From positions 23,707-87,706 of the forward strand of contig JAGVVZ010000005.1 in NCBI GenBank assembly GCA_018304545.1: a DNA stretch of 64,000 bases, read 5' to 3'. Source of the stretch: Candidatus Aenigmatarchaeota archaeon. GTDB lineage: Archaea > Aenigmatarchaeota > Aenigmatarchaeia > CG10238-14. Shown piece after piece: positions 8,933 through 16,905 of the stretch (positions within the stretch are counted from its first letter, which is position 1; each line of letters begins with the position of its first letter). The notes beneath the pieces were generated by a model. That model was not told where the DNA came from, did no database searches, and was given only the letters and a program-made list of their open reading frames with translations. The position numbers and the translations under genes were made by a program.

Positions 8933-9250
8933 TTGGTGACAATCTTTGCGAGTTCTAATAGTTTAGTTAATGCGTTGGATGAGATAAGGTTTACCACATC
9001 TATGGAATATTTTCTAATACCTGATCCTCTGGGGTTACGTATTGTTATAGGCGGACATGAGATCGGTCGTTATTATCCTGAAGGTTATCGAGTGGCGACA
9101 TATAGAGGAAAAGTATTTCTTTATGATCCGCGAAGAATCGCTGAAATAATGGGAAGGGATGTTTTTGAGACATTTCATCGATACGGTTTAATTCAATTTT
9201 ACTATGGTGGATGCGGACTGATGGATTATAGATCAGGTGAAGAGTTATGA
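8933..9250 (+). CDS. Hypothetical protein coupled to an amidohydrolase; start uncertain
   Basis: The product is about 105 residues, soluble, rich in Gly, Tyr and Arg, and of no family I recognise. Its stop overlaps the ATG of the downstream amidohydrolase (ATGA), so the two are translated together. The start is awkward: only TTG (8933) or GTG (8936) fit this frame. A well-placed AAGAGG and a TATA-like TATAAAAA (8902-8909) both point to the ATG at 8929, which is in another frame and stops after nine codons. A frameshift at the 5' end or a leader peptide is possible. Confidence 0.6.
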   Translation: MVTIFASSNSLVNALDEIRFTTSMEYFLIPDPLGLRIVIGGHEIGRYYPEGYRVATYRGKVFLYDPRRIAEIMGRDVFETFHRYGLIQFYYGGCGLMDYRSGEEL

Positions 9251-10086
9251 TTGATCATGCAAAATACGATGAACCTGTGATAGATATGCAAGTCCACGGA
9301 AATTTGGAGAATTTAGGTTATAGCAGTAAACCCAATGTTAATGGGCACGGTTCTCTTTATTTAAGAAGCGATATATCACCGAATTACCCATCAACAAATT
9401 TAGATGTTATGAGATGCAGAGCAGGTGATAGCAGATTATTACCCATGGTTTACACAAACATGAGTAGGCCAGACTACGACATAGATTTAATCGAGAAACT
9501 TATGAGACAAGGTGCGATTGGTCTGGGTGAAATTGAATTTGTTCATGTTCCTTATTCTGATAGAAATGTTTTGGTAAGAATGTTGAATATGATAGAATAT
9601 ATTCAAAGAAAACAAGGAAGAAGATTTGTTATTAATTTTCATTGTGGCTACATATCTCCCGAAGATACGATAGCACTATTTCCCGATTATCCATATGTGA
9701 ATCAAACTGAAGCTGTACATGATCCAAGAGATTTGGAAGGGTTATTCAGAGGATTTCAAATAGGATTCATTTTGAGTCACGGAGGAAACGGTTATTTGGA
9801 TGCGGCTTCTTATTACTCAAAAAAATATAGAGGTGGAAACAAAGATGGGAATGTTATGATAGGCCTCTCTGGAGCACCTGATTTGAGAAGAAGAATATTA
9901 TTTAGATTGAAGGAAGATTCTTTACTTAGGATGAGAGTCGTTATGGAGTCTGACGGAGATGATGTTATTGGATGGATTTTTGCAAATTCGAAAGGTATGC
10001 TGGACGTAAAAGATCAGCGTCGGTTATTATATGAAAATGCTGCAGGCATGCTAGGTTTATCTACGGAAATAGATAAAAACTTGTAA
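9247..10086 (+). CDS. Amidohydrolase-family (amidohydrolase_2/TatD-like) TIM-barrel protein
   Basis: The 279-residue protein shows metal-hydrolase hallmarks in order. An N-terminal strand reads VIDMQVHG, 'INFHCG' lies near residue 131, 'ILSHGGNG' near 175, 'VVMESDGDD' near 238, and the C-terminal LLYENAAGMLGL is typical of amidohydrolase_2 proteins. The canonical first-strand DxHxH reads D-M-Q-V-H, so the first histidine is a glutamine; the metal site may be mononuclear or altered. It is coupled to the upstream hypothetical gene. Substrate unknown. Confidence 0.75.
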   Translation: MIDHAKYDEPVIDMQVHGNLENLGYSSKPNVNGHGSLYLRSDISPNYPSTNLDVMRCRAGDSRLLPMVYTNMSRPDYDIDLIEKLMRQGAIGLGEIEFVHVPYSDRNVLVRMLNMIEYIQRKQGRRFVINFHCGYISPEDTIALFPDYPYVNQTEAVHDPRDLEGLFRGFQIGFILSHGGNGYLDAASYYSKKYRGGNKDGNVMIGLSGAPDLRRRILFRLKEDSLLRMRVVMESDGDDVIGWIFANSKGMLDVKDQRRLLYENAAGMLGLSTEIDKNL

Positions 10087-10110
10087 TATGGTGAATAAAT
10101 ATGGTGTTAT

Positions 10111-10224
10111 GCGGAGTTGGCAGAAACTTAAAAAGCTGGAACGGCTATGCCGCCGCCTGCAGTATACTATACTGATTTAATATGCAGATAGCGGCTCAAA
10201 GGGGTTCAACTCCCCTACTCCGCT
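10111..10224 (+). tRNA. tRNA-Cys (GCA) with a 37/38 intron and an enlarged D-loop
   Basis: The acceptor arms GCGGAGT (10111-10117) and ACTCCGC (10217-10223) pair perfectly, followed by discriminator T73, a cysteine identity element. The T-arm is AGGGG-TTCAACT-CCCCT. The anticodon stem is GCCGC (10152-10156) with GCGGC (10191-10195), and the loop reads C-T-GCA-G, then an intron, then A. The intron is 10163-10189 (27 nt). A bulge-helix-bulge is visible: CTGC (10157-10160) pairs with GCAG (10184-10187), with 3-nt bulges AGT and ATA. The D-stem GCA/TGC encloses about 25 nt, roughly a dozen more than usual, so a second insertion may sit there. The next gene is cysS. Confidence 0.85.
10163..10189 (+). 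other. Archaeal tRNA intron (bulge-helix-bulge) in tRNA-Cys
   Basis: Removing these 27 nt leaves a seven-base anticodon loop with anticodon GCA and purine 37. The central four-pair helix is flanked by a 3-nt bulge on each side, with cuts expected after the second base of each bulge. This is the substrate geometry of archaeal tRNA-splicing endonuclease. ATA (10164-10166) and TAT (10181-10183) continue the intron-side helix. Confidence 0.75.
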
Positions 10225-10247
10225 TATAATTTAATGATGTGAAAAAG

Positions 10248-11648
10248 ATGGAAATAAGATTGTTCAATACTATGGGAAGAAAAAAAGAAAAATTTGTACC
10301 GATAAAAAGGGGAGAAGTAAAACTGTATTCTTGCGGACCGACAGTTTATGATTTTCCTCATATTGGAAATTTGCGGGCATACGTTTTTGTTGATTTATTG
10401 AAGCGAGTGCTAGAATACAATAAATTGAGAGTTAAACACGTGATGAATATTACGGATGTTGGACATTTGACATCTGATGCAGATACAGGCGAAGACAAGA
10501 TGGAGAAGGGTGCTAGGAGAGAAGGCAAAACTGTGTGGGAAATCGCGGAATTTTATACGAAAGATTTTTTTGACGCAATGGATAAACTAAACATTGAGAA
10601 ACCAAAAACAATATGCAAAGCCACAGACCATATAAAAGAGATGATCGATATGATAAAACAAATTGAGAAAAATGGATTTGCATACAAAACATCGGATGGA
10701 ATTTATTTTGACACATTCAAATTAAAGGATTATGGGAAATTGGCTGGATTATATATAGAAGGATTAAAAGAAGGTGCAAGAGTCGAGCCAAACCTTGAAA
10801 AAAGAAATCCTACAGATTTCGCTTTATGGAAAATTTCTCCAAAAGACCAGAAAAGGCAAATGGAATGGAATTCTCCATGGAATATCGGCTTTCCAGGTTG
10901 GCATATAGAGTGTAGTGCGATGAGTATAAAATATCTGGGTGAAAAATTTGATATACACACTGGAGGTGTTGATCACGTACCGGTTCATCATACTAACGAA
11001 ATCGCTCAATCGCAAGGTGCATTAAAGAAAGATGTTGTTAATTATTGGTTGCATAATGAGCATGTACTAGTTGACAATAAAAAAATGAGTAAATCACTGC
11101 AAAATTTCTATACGTTGCATGACATAGAAAACAAAAATTTCAATCCACTAGCCTTTAGATATTTACTCCTCACATCTCATTACCGTTCTAAATTTAATTT
11201 TACTTGGGAATCTCTGGAAGCAGCTCAAAAAAGTTTGAATACATTAAGAGAGCATATGATTTTGCTAAAAAGTACAGATAATAAAAAAACAGATAAAAAA
11301 AGAATATTAGAATACAAGAAAAAATTCTTAGGATTTATAAACGATGACTTAAACATTCCTTATGCAGTATCCTTGACATGGAAATTAATACGAGAGGAAA
11401 GCAAGATCAACAACAGCGACAAACACAAAATAATAATGGATTTTGATAAAATTTTTGGTTTGAAATTAAAAGACGTTAAAGATGTAAAATCTAAAATACC
11501 GAAAGAAGCAGAAAAATTAATAAATGAGAGAGAAGAAGCTAGAAAAAAAAGAGATTGGAAAAAGGCTGATGAAATAAGGAAAAAATTGAAAGAGATGAAT
11601 ATATTGATAGAAGATACAGAATCCGGTGTTAAATGGAGATTAATTTAA
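10248..11648 (+). CDS. cysS: Cysteinyl-tRNA synthetase
   Basis: This class I synthetase charges tRNA-Cys. The N-terminal LYSCGPTVYDFPHIGNLRA contains the zinc cysteine and the HIGN version of HIGH. The zinc ligands continue in WHIECSAMS and 'HHTNEIAQS', and KMSKSLQNF near residue 270 is the KMSKS loop. ATG 10248 is preferred; a GTG at 10239 in the same frame lies only 15 bases after the tRNA end. The tRNA-Cys gene sits immediately upstream on the same strand, so tRNA and synthetase may share a transcript. Confidence 0.96.
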   Translation: MEIRLFNTMGRKKEKFVPIKRGEVKLYSCGPTVYDFPHIGNLRAYVFVDLLKRVLEYNKLRVKHVMNITDVGHLTSDADTGEDKMEKGARREGKTVWEIAEFYTKDFFDAMDKLNIEKPKTICKATDHIKEMIDMIKQIEKNGFAYKTSDGIYFDTFKLKDYGKLAGLYIEGLKEGARVEPNLEKRNPTDFALWKISPKDQKRQMEWNSPWNIGFPGWHIECSAMSIKYLGEKFDIHTGGVDHVPVHHTNEIAQSQGALKKDVVNYWLHNEHVLVDNKKMSKSLQNFYTLHDIENKNFNPLAFRYLLLTSHYRSKFNFTWESLEAAQKSLNTLREHMILLKSTDNKKTDKKRILEYKKKFLGFINDDLNIPYAVSLTWKLIREESKINNSDKHKIIMDFDKIFGLKLKDVKDVKSKIPKEAEKLINEREEARKKRDWKKADEIRKKLKEMNILIEDTESGVKWRLI

Positions 11649-11672
11649 TTGGGTATAATACAAATTATCTTT

Positions 11673-12287
11673 ATGCCAAAAAATAGAATATTTTCTAAAA
11701 TAAAAGAAGTATGGATTAAAAATAGAGATGGATCCATAGAGAGATTCAATAAGGAGAAGGTAAAAAACACTTTAGTGAAAGTCGGTGCTCCATTAAGAAT
11801 AGCGTCAGAAATCGCCACTAAAACTTTTTCTTGGTCTAAGAGTAAAAAAGAAGTTGACATTCATGAGCTTGAGAAAAAGGTTTTTGAATTGACGGCAAAA
11901 AAGAGCATAGAAGCTGCTTATGCCTTTAAAGATTTTACAACGCAAAAGGTTATTGGTAGAGTTAGGCAGCAATTCACAAGAAAAGAAGTTGCTAGGATGA
12001 TGACGTGTCTATTCGTTATAATTCAGATATACTCCTTCAGAGCTGAATATTTTTCATTGAATAGAGGTTTACTGATATTATTGACAAGCATAATAACTTC
12101 ATCTATCGTTCTTTGGCTTTATGTTGGTAGAATTGAAATGTGGAAACATCTGATTACAGGCATTTTGATATCAGTGTCCCTTTCGGTTATTGGCGCTTTA
12201 ATACTTGATATAAAATTAGAGGGAATAGTTATAGCAGCTTCAGCTGCTCTTCCAGTATCTACAATGGTTAATGTATTGAAAACATAA
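11673..12287 (+). CDS. ATP-cone domain fused to a four-helix membrane region
   Basis: Residues about 10-75 match the ATP-cone fold: VWIKNRDGSIERFNKEKV at the start, then alternating helices ending in an 'I.AAYAFKDF' segment. ATP-cones normally sense nucleotides in ribonucleotide reductases and NrdR. Here the domain is followed by four predicted transmembrane helices (about residues 110-200), with no reductase domain and no NrdR zinc ribbon. The ATG at 11673 is preferred over an in-frame TTG at 11649 directly after the cysS stop. The stop lies 2 bases from the 3' end of the antisense SRP RNA. Possible nucleotide-responsive membrane protein; function unknown. Confidence 0.75.
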   Translation: MPKNRIFSKIKEVWIKNRDGSIERFNKEKVKNTLVKVGAPLRIASEIATKTFSWSKSKKEVDIHELEKKVFELTAKKSIEAAYAFKDFTTQKVIGRVRQQFTRKEVARMMTCLFVIIQIYSFRAEYFSLNRGLLILLTSIITSSIVLWLYVGRIEMWKHLITGILISVSLSVIGALILDIKLEGIVIAASAALPVSTMVNVLKT

Positions 12288-12288
12288 A

Positions 12289-12566
12289 GCATGGAACACG
12301 TTCTAAGTGGATATAATATCACAAACAAGTTTATCCGAATTTCTTCCTCCACCTTGAGAACTCGAGAGCACCAGACCACATACCTTAATACTGCTCGGTT
12401 CCCCGCCTCGTATGGTTCGATATATAACTGGTCCCTGGAGACAAGGCTTCTCAGTCCGAAACCCGGGCCTGCTAATAATACTATATCGCCTTTGAACTAT
12501 GATCCCGCCATAAAGCAGACTTGCAGCAACAGGTGGCTGCTACTCACCCGATCAGAGGTTCCATGC
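12289..12566 (-). ncRNA. Signal recognition particle RNA (7S RNA)
   Basis: On the minus strand the 5' end GCATGGAAC pairs with the 3' end GTTCCATGC, forming the terminal helix 1 typical of archaeal SRP RNA. The SRP54-binding helix 8 is at 12391-12408: AGGC, a GGAA tetraloop closed by GG/CC, then GAGCAG, matching the universal AGG...GNAA...AGCAG motif. The region is clearly richer in G+C than its surroundings, as structural RNAs are in AT-rich archaea. The length of about 278 nt fits the family. A TATA element is placed correctly upstream. Confidence 0.85.
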
Positions 12567-12587
12567 AAAATTAAAATTAATCTTTGA

Positions 12588-12594
12588 TTTTATA
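12588..12594 (-). promoter_or_regulatory. TATA box of the SRP RNA gene
   Basis: The minus strand reads TATAAAA, centred about 25 nt upstream of the predicted SRP RNA 5' end at 12566. That is the spacing expected for archaeal TBP/TFB promoters. Confidence 0.65.
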
Positions 12595-12646
12595 TGTGTT
12601 TTGGTAAAACAGTTAAAATTATTTTTTAAGTAATCTAAATAAGTAT

Positions 12647-13045
12647 ATGCGAAAATTCATAACTCTACCAATATTTTTAGTTATAACACCAAGTGTACTT
12701 GCTTTAACATTAGAAAACTTGAATGATTTTACTGTGTCTAATCCAGGATTTATCCAAATGTTCTTGCTGGGGTCCTTTTTGTTTAATTTATGTATTTTGG
12801 TCTATATTATCCATGTAAAAAGAAAAAATCAGTTATTTTCTTCTTCTCCTAGCAATCAGCCATTTGAATACTCTGATGAATCTTTGTCTGAGTTAGAACT
12901 CTTTGTAAAAACATCTATCTTGAGAGGAATGGAAAAAGATAAAATTAAAAATGAACTTGTCAAAGTAGGGTGGGAAGGAGAGATTATCGATTCTATTATA
13001 AAAAAATACTCTAATTGGTCCAAAGAGAATTTTCTACATGTTTAA
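12647..13045 (+). CDS. Two-helix membrane protein with a C-terminal helical hairpin motif
   Basis: The 132-residue protein has a hydrophobic N-terminus (signal-peptide-like, residues 1-20) and a transmembrane helix at about residues 37-60. The soluble C-terminal domain carries 'ILRGMEKDKIKNELVKVGW', the helix pattern 'G...e.Ik..L...GW..e.Id' found at the C-terminus of many archaeal membrane proteins. A similar motif occurs in the protein at 2481-3182. It overlaps the convergent aminotransferase by 12 bases. Function unknown. Confidence 0.7.
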   Translation: MRKFITLPIFLVITPSVLALTLENLNDFTVSNPGFIQMFLLGSFLFNLCILVYIIHVKRKNQLFSSSPSNQPFEYSDESLSELELFVKTSILRGMEKDKIKNELVKVGWEGEIIDSIIKKYSNWSKENFLHV

Positions 13046-14224
13046 TTTTTTGGTCGCATATTCTATTTTATTCATAGCCGCTTCTATTTTTTCATATGAT
13101 GTGGCATAACTTAATCTTATGAAACCCTCGCCGTATACACCAAACTCTGTTCCTGGTACAACAAGAACCTTTGCTTTGTCTAATAGAAACTGTGCAAATT
13201 TGACAGAGTTTAATTTGAAATTCTCTATATTTGGAAATGCGTAAAACGCTCCCTTTGGTTCTAAGCAATTAAAACCATTGATCTCTTTTAATCTTTTTAT
13301 CATTAGTTTTCTTCTTCTATTGTACTCATCGACCATTTTTTGTACGACGCTATTTTTTGTTCTTAATGCTTCCATTGATGCTAGTTGCGATATGGTAGGT
13401 GCGGATAGTGTGGTACCGAGTTTCAGTTTAGTCATAGCATCTATTATATCAGTAGGTCCGGTCGCATAACCGATTCTGAATCCCGGCATAGCATAACTTT
13501 TAGAGAATGTGAATATGCTAACTGTATGATTTTCCATCCCGTTCAAACTCCCGATGCTTACATGTTTTGTGTTATCATATACAAAATCTTCGTACGCTTC
13601 ATCAGATAATATCACTAACTCGTGTTCTATTGCAAAGTCTGCAATCTCTTCCAACTTCTTTTTGCTGAAAACAGTTCCTGTAGGGTTGGATGGAGAGTTG
13701 AGTATCAGGATTCTAGTTTTTTTTGGATGGACAATTCCTTTCACCTTATCAATATCATATTCAAAGTTTTCATCTTGTCTTAATTGAACAGACAGAGGAA
13801 TCCCGTTCAAACTTTCAACTATTGGTATATAAGCCAAATATCCTGGATTGGGGACTATTACAGATTCTCCCGGGTCCACTAATGACATCATGCATAAGAA
13901 TATAGATTCTTTTGCACCAACGGTCACTATAATTTGTTTCCCTGGGTCTACATGAATTTTGTTTTTTCTTTTTAATTTTTTTGATAGAGACTCTTTCACC
14001 TCGCTCATACCTCCAATAGAAGTATAATGAGTGAAACCTTCAGCCAATTTTCTTTGAGCAAATTTTACAATATTTTTTGGTGTATCGAAATCCGGTTCGC
14101 CCGGTCCTAGTGATATAACACCTTTATTTTCTGTTGCTATTCTCATTATTTTAACAAATTCAGAATCCGGTAGACCCATTTCCCTTTCTGATATTAATGA
14201 CCTCACTTTACATCTGTTATGCAT
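13034..14224 (-). CDS. Class I/II PLP-dependent aminotransferase (aspartate aminotransferase-like)
   Basis: This fold-type I aminotransferase has 396 residues, the usual length. It shows 'GVISLGPGEPDFDTP' near residue 36, 'NSPSNPTGTVF' near 176 and 'SDEAYEDFVYD' near 209. The PLP-lysine segment is FSKSYAMPGFRIGYATG near 245 and the substrate-binding arginine is in FIRLSYA near 369. ATG 14224 is used here; a GTG at 14206 is an alternative. Substrate specificity (aspartate, alanine or aromatic) cannot be read from the sequence. Confidence 0.9.
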   Translation of the reverse strand: MHNRCKVRSLISEREMGLPDSEFVKIMRIATENKGVISLGPGEPDFDTPKNIVKFAQRKLAEGFTHYTSIGGMSEVKESLSKKLKRKNKIHVDPGKQIIVTVGAKESIFLCMMSLVDPGESVIVPNPGYLAYIPIVESLNGIPLSVQLRQDENFEYDIDKVKGIVHPKKTRILILNSPSNPTGTVFSKKKLEEIADFAIEHELVILSDEAYEDFVYDNTKHVSIGSLNGMENHTVSIFTFSKSYAMPGFRIGYATGPTDIIDAMTKLKLGTTLSAPTISQLASMEALRTKNSVVQKMVDEYNRRRKLMIKRLKEINGFNCLEPKGAFYAFPNIENFKLNSVKFAQFLLDKAKVLVVPGTEFGVYGEGFIRLSYATSYEKIEAAMNKIEYATKKLNM

Positions 14225-14231
14225 TTTATCA

Positions 14232-14630
14232 TTACCTTGATTTCAAAAGCTTGCAGCTTATTTCTATTTTATCGTTATCATTTGTTTGGTTTATCCCATT
14301 TCCCAATATTATTTTTAAACAGTTTTCAGATTTGCTGTCTATTATTTTTTTCAATTCTTTGCAAATTTCTTTTTTATCATCACTGTAATATAGGCATAGA
14401 TCTTCTTTTGAAATTCCAGACAACTTTTCTATATACTGACATTTTTCTATAGTTTGAGGTTCACCGATGATAAAAGTTTTATTCTCGTCCTGCCAACAAA
14501 ATATTGTTGTTAAAACTTCTGGGACAACTATAAACAAACTCTTTTTTGAATAATAACTAGTAACAACGATAATCGATATTGATAAAACTCCTACGAGGAT
14601 TAGTAAACTAATCAATTGACTTTCTTTCAT
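14232..14630 (-). CDS. Membrane-anchored Cys-containing extracytoplasmic protein
   Basis: Starting at the ATG at 14630, the protein has one hydrophobic helix (residues about 5-24) and then about 105 soluble residues with six cysteines spaced for disulfides. A TTG at 14657 in the same frame is less likely. It lies just upstream of the aminotransferase, separated by only 7 bases, and diverges from a polytopic membrane gene. No family recognised. Confidence 0.65.
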   Translation of the reverse strand: MKESQLISLLILVGVLSISIIVVTSYYSKKSLFIVVPEVLTTIFCWQDENKTFIIGEPQTIEKCQYIEKLSGISKEDLCLYYSDDKKEICKELKKIIDSKSENCLKIILGNGINQTNDNDKIEISCKLLKSR

Positions 14631-14668
14631 ATTCAACGATATATTATTTAGTTCCAATAATAATTAAT

Positions 14669-15475
14669 ATGTCTTTTGAAAAAACACTCGTTTTCGGACC
14701 GAAACTTATTTTTCATAAAAATAAAATCATATACCCAACAATTTTGAACTTAATTCCGATAGCTTTGTTCAGTATCCTGTTTAGCCTTAGCCTGTCAAAA
14801 GTAGCGAATTTCCTGCAATATAATACAATAGATGACATCTTGTTAAACACCCAAATTTTTGTTCAGTTAATAAAGGGGCTATCAGGACACATAGGTCTTT
14901 TCATAATACTGCTCGTTTTAACATCAATGACATCAATTTATCTGATGTGTACTTACGTGGAGATTGGTCGTGACGCTTATAAAAACAAAAAAATCGATTT
15001 ATCCAGAATAATGCCGGTTTCAGCCCAGAAAATCTACTCTGTGTTTGCAACTTATGCTTTAGGAGCCTTTTCAACGTTTTTGTTAATTTTTGTTATGCTT
15101 CTGGTTTCTATACCATTAAAAACAGCGGGTGTTGTATTATTTCTCCTTTCATTGCTTATTGTTACCTTAACAGCAATACCCGTCTTCTGGATTTTGCCAG
15201 TTGTTATTATTTTTGAAAATAAGACTGGTTTGAACTCCATAAAAAGATCGCTTAATATAACAAAAGAATTTTTATTCAAATTGTATTCGACCATCATAGT
15301 TATTTGGTTGATCACAAGCGTGATAGACAGATTTTTACTTTATTTGCCGTATATCGGATTTTATTTATCTATTGTTGGAAGATTATTATTTTTTTCGTGG
15401 AAAGCACTGACTCCAGTATCCTTTTATTATGAATATGTCAAACCCAAGAGAACAATGGAAGAAGACGATCTTTAA
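14669..15475 (+). CDS. Polytopic membrane protein, six helices
   Basis: The 268-residue protein has about six transmembrane segments. The region 'KTGLNSIKRSLNITKEF' between helices is the pattern of archaeal DUF4013/DUF7847-like membrane proteins, in which an internal 'aikrSw.lvk' motif precedes the last helices. No catalytic motif is visible. It is followed after 29 bases by acdA. Function unknown. Confidence 0.75.
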   Translation: MSFEKTLVFGPKLIFHKNKIIYPTILNLIPIALFSILFSLSLSKVANFLQYNTIDDILLNTQIFVQLIKGLSGHIGLFIILLVLTSMTSIYLMCTYVEIGRDAYKNKKIDLSRIMPVSAQKIYSVFATYALGAFSTFLLIFVMLLVSIPLKTAGVVLFLLSLLIVTLTAIPVFWILPVVIIFENKTGLNSIKRSLNITKEFLFKLYSTIIVIWLITSVIDRFLLYLPYIGFYLSIVGRLLFFSWKALTPVSFYYEYVKPKRTMEEDDL

Positions 15476-15504
15476 TTTTAATTATAAGAATCATAATAAT
15501 TAAT

Positions 15505-16905
15505 ATGCCAAATCTTAACGCCTTTTTCAACCCAAAAACAGTTGCTGTAATAGGCGCTTCCAGAGAAAAGGGGAAGATTGGTAATATAATATTTTCAAAT
15601 TTTGTTAATAGTGATTTTTCTAAAAAAGGTTCCACTATACCGATAAACCCCAATGCAGATTTTATACTTGGGAAAAAATCATTCAAATCCATACTTGAGG
15701 TTAAAGAAAAAATAGATTTGGCTGTAATTGTTGTGCCAAGCAAATTTGTGCCTTCGGTTTTGAAAGAATGTGTTCAAAAAAATATACAATCTGTGATAGT
15801 AATATCTGCGGGATTTTCTGAATTAGGAACAGAAGAAGGTAGAAAATTAGAAAAAGAATGCTCGGAAATAATAAGAGAAACTAATACAAGAATAATAGGT
15901 CCAAATTGTCTTGGAATATTTGATGCTTATTCTCAGGTCGACACTTTATTTTTATCCAAGGAAAGATGTGGAAGACCGTTGAGTGGAAGCATTTCATTCA
16001 TTTCTCAATCAGGTGCTGTTGGTTCCACAATTTTAGATTGGTTATCTGTGGAGGGCATAGGTACAGCTAAATTTGTTTCATATGGAAACGCTATGGATAT
16101 AGACGATTCCGATCTGGTTGAATATTTAGGAAAGGACTCAAAAACTAGGGTTGTTATGGCTTATATTGAGGGCATAGAAGCGTCAGGCAAAAAATTTATG
16201 GACGTATGTAAGAGGGTTTCAAAGAAAAAACCCATAGTTTTATTGAAGTCTGGAAAAACAAATAGAGGAAGCAAGGCAGCCTCTTCTCATACGGGTTCTC
16301 TTGCCGGTTCTGGTAGGATTTATTCTACTGCATTTAAACAAAGCAATGTCATTGAGGCAGGTACGTGGGAAGAATTATTGGATTTCTCTATAGCATTCGC
16401 TACACAGCCATTGCCCAAAGGTGATAGAATAGCAGTTATTACGGATGGCGGTGGGTTTGGGGTATTAGCAACAGATGAAATAGAAAGACAAAACTTAGAA
16501 TTACCAGAACCTTCAGAAAAATTAAAAAATATAATGAAATCGTCTATGCCACCTTATGTTAGTTTGCATAACCCTTTCGATCTCACTGGAGATGCAGACG
16601 CTACCAGATATAAGATAGCTATAGAAGAGTGCATGAAAAGCAAAGAATATGATGCCGTGATAGCTATAACATTGTTTCAGGTTCCAACTTTAGGAAACGA
16701 AATCATAAATTATTTATTTGATATAAAGAAAAAACACAAAAAGCCATTGTTAGTATGCGCTTGTGGCGGTAATTTTACAAGAAATTTAAGCAGTAATTTA
16801 GTGACCAATGGCATACCTGTTTATATAACGCCAGAAAGAGCTGTTAAAGCAATGAAAGCGTTAGTTTATTATAGCAAAATCAACAAGAAATTTGCTTTAT
16901 GGTAA
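15505..16905 (+). CDS. acdA: Acetyl/acyl-CoA synthetase (ADP-forming) alpha subunit
   Basis: This subunit of NDP-forming acyl-CoA synthetase conserves energy by making ATP from acyl-CoA. The CoA-binding Rossmann domain starts with KTVAVIGASREKGKIGN. Succinyl-CoA-synthetase-like domains follow, including 'IIGPNCLGIFD' near residue 133 and 'SFISQSGAVGS' near 169. The phosphorylated-histidine segment SSHTGSLAGS lies near 256. The length of 466 residues is that of the separate alpha subunit; no beta subunit (ATP-grasp) gene is in the window. The 3' end overlaps the convergent coiled-coil gene by 26 bases. Confidence 0.92.
   Translation: MPNLNAFFNPKTVAVIGASREKGKIGNIIFSNFVNSDFSKKGSTIPINPNADFILGKKSFKSILEVKEKIDLAVIVVPSKFVPSVLKECVQKNIQSVIVISAGFSELGTEEGRKLEKECSEIIRETNTRIIGPNCLGIFDAYSQVDTLFLSKERCGRPLSGSISFISQSGAVGSTILDWLSVEGIGTAKFVSYGNAMDIDDSDLVEYLGKDSKTRVVMAYIEGIEASGKKFMDVCKRVSKKKPIVLLKSGKTNRGSKAASSHTGSLAGSGRIYSTAFKQSNVIEAGTWEELLDFSIAFATQPLPKGDRIAVITDGGGFGVLATDEIERQNLELPEPSEKLKNIMKSSMPPYVSLHNPFDLTGDADATRYKIAIEECMKSKEYDAVIAITLFQVPTLGNEIINYLFDIKKKHKKPLLVCACGGNFTRNLSSNLVTNGIPVYITPERAVKAMKALVYYSKINKKFALW

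Noticed and set aside
10111..10224. Reading the tRNA as a class II tRNA-Leu/Ser with a long variable arm, or as tRNA-Sec
   Set aside because: The stem directly before the T-arm pairs as an anticodon stem with GCA in the loop and a bulge-helix-bulge intron, and base 73 is T, all fitting tRNA-Cys.
12289..12566. RNase P RNA or tmRNA as alternative reading of the GC-rich minus-strand RNA
   Set aside because: No GAGGAAAGTCC-type CR-I or ACAGAA CR-V block is present, whereas the SRP helix-8 motif and pairing termini are.
12291..12587. 98-codon plus-strand frame downstream of the ATP-cone gene
   Set aside because: It lies almost entirely antisense to the SRP RNA, has no family resemblance, and owes its openness to the structured GC-rich RNA sequence.
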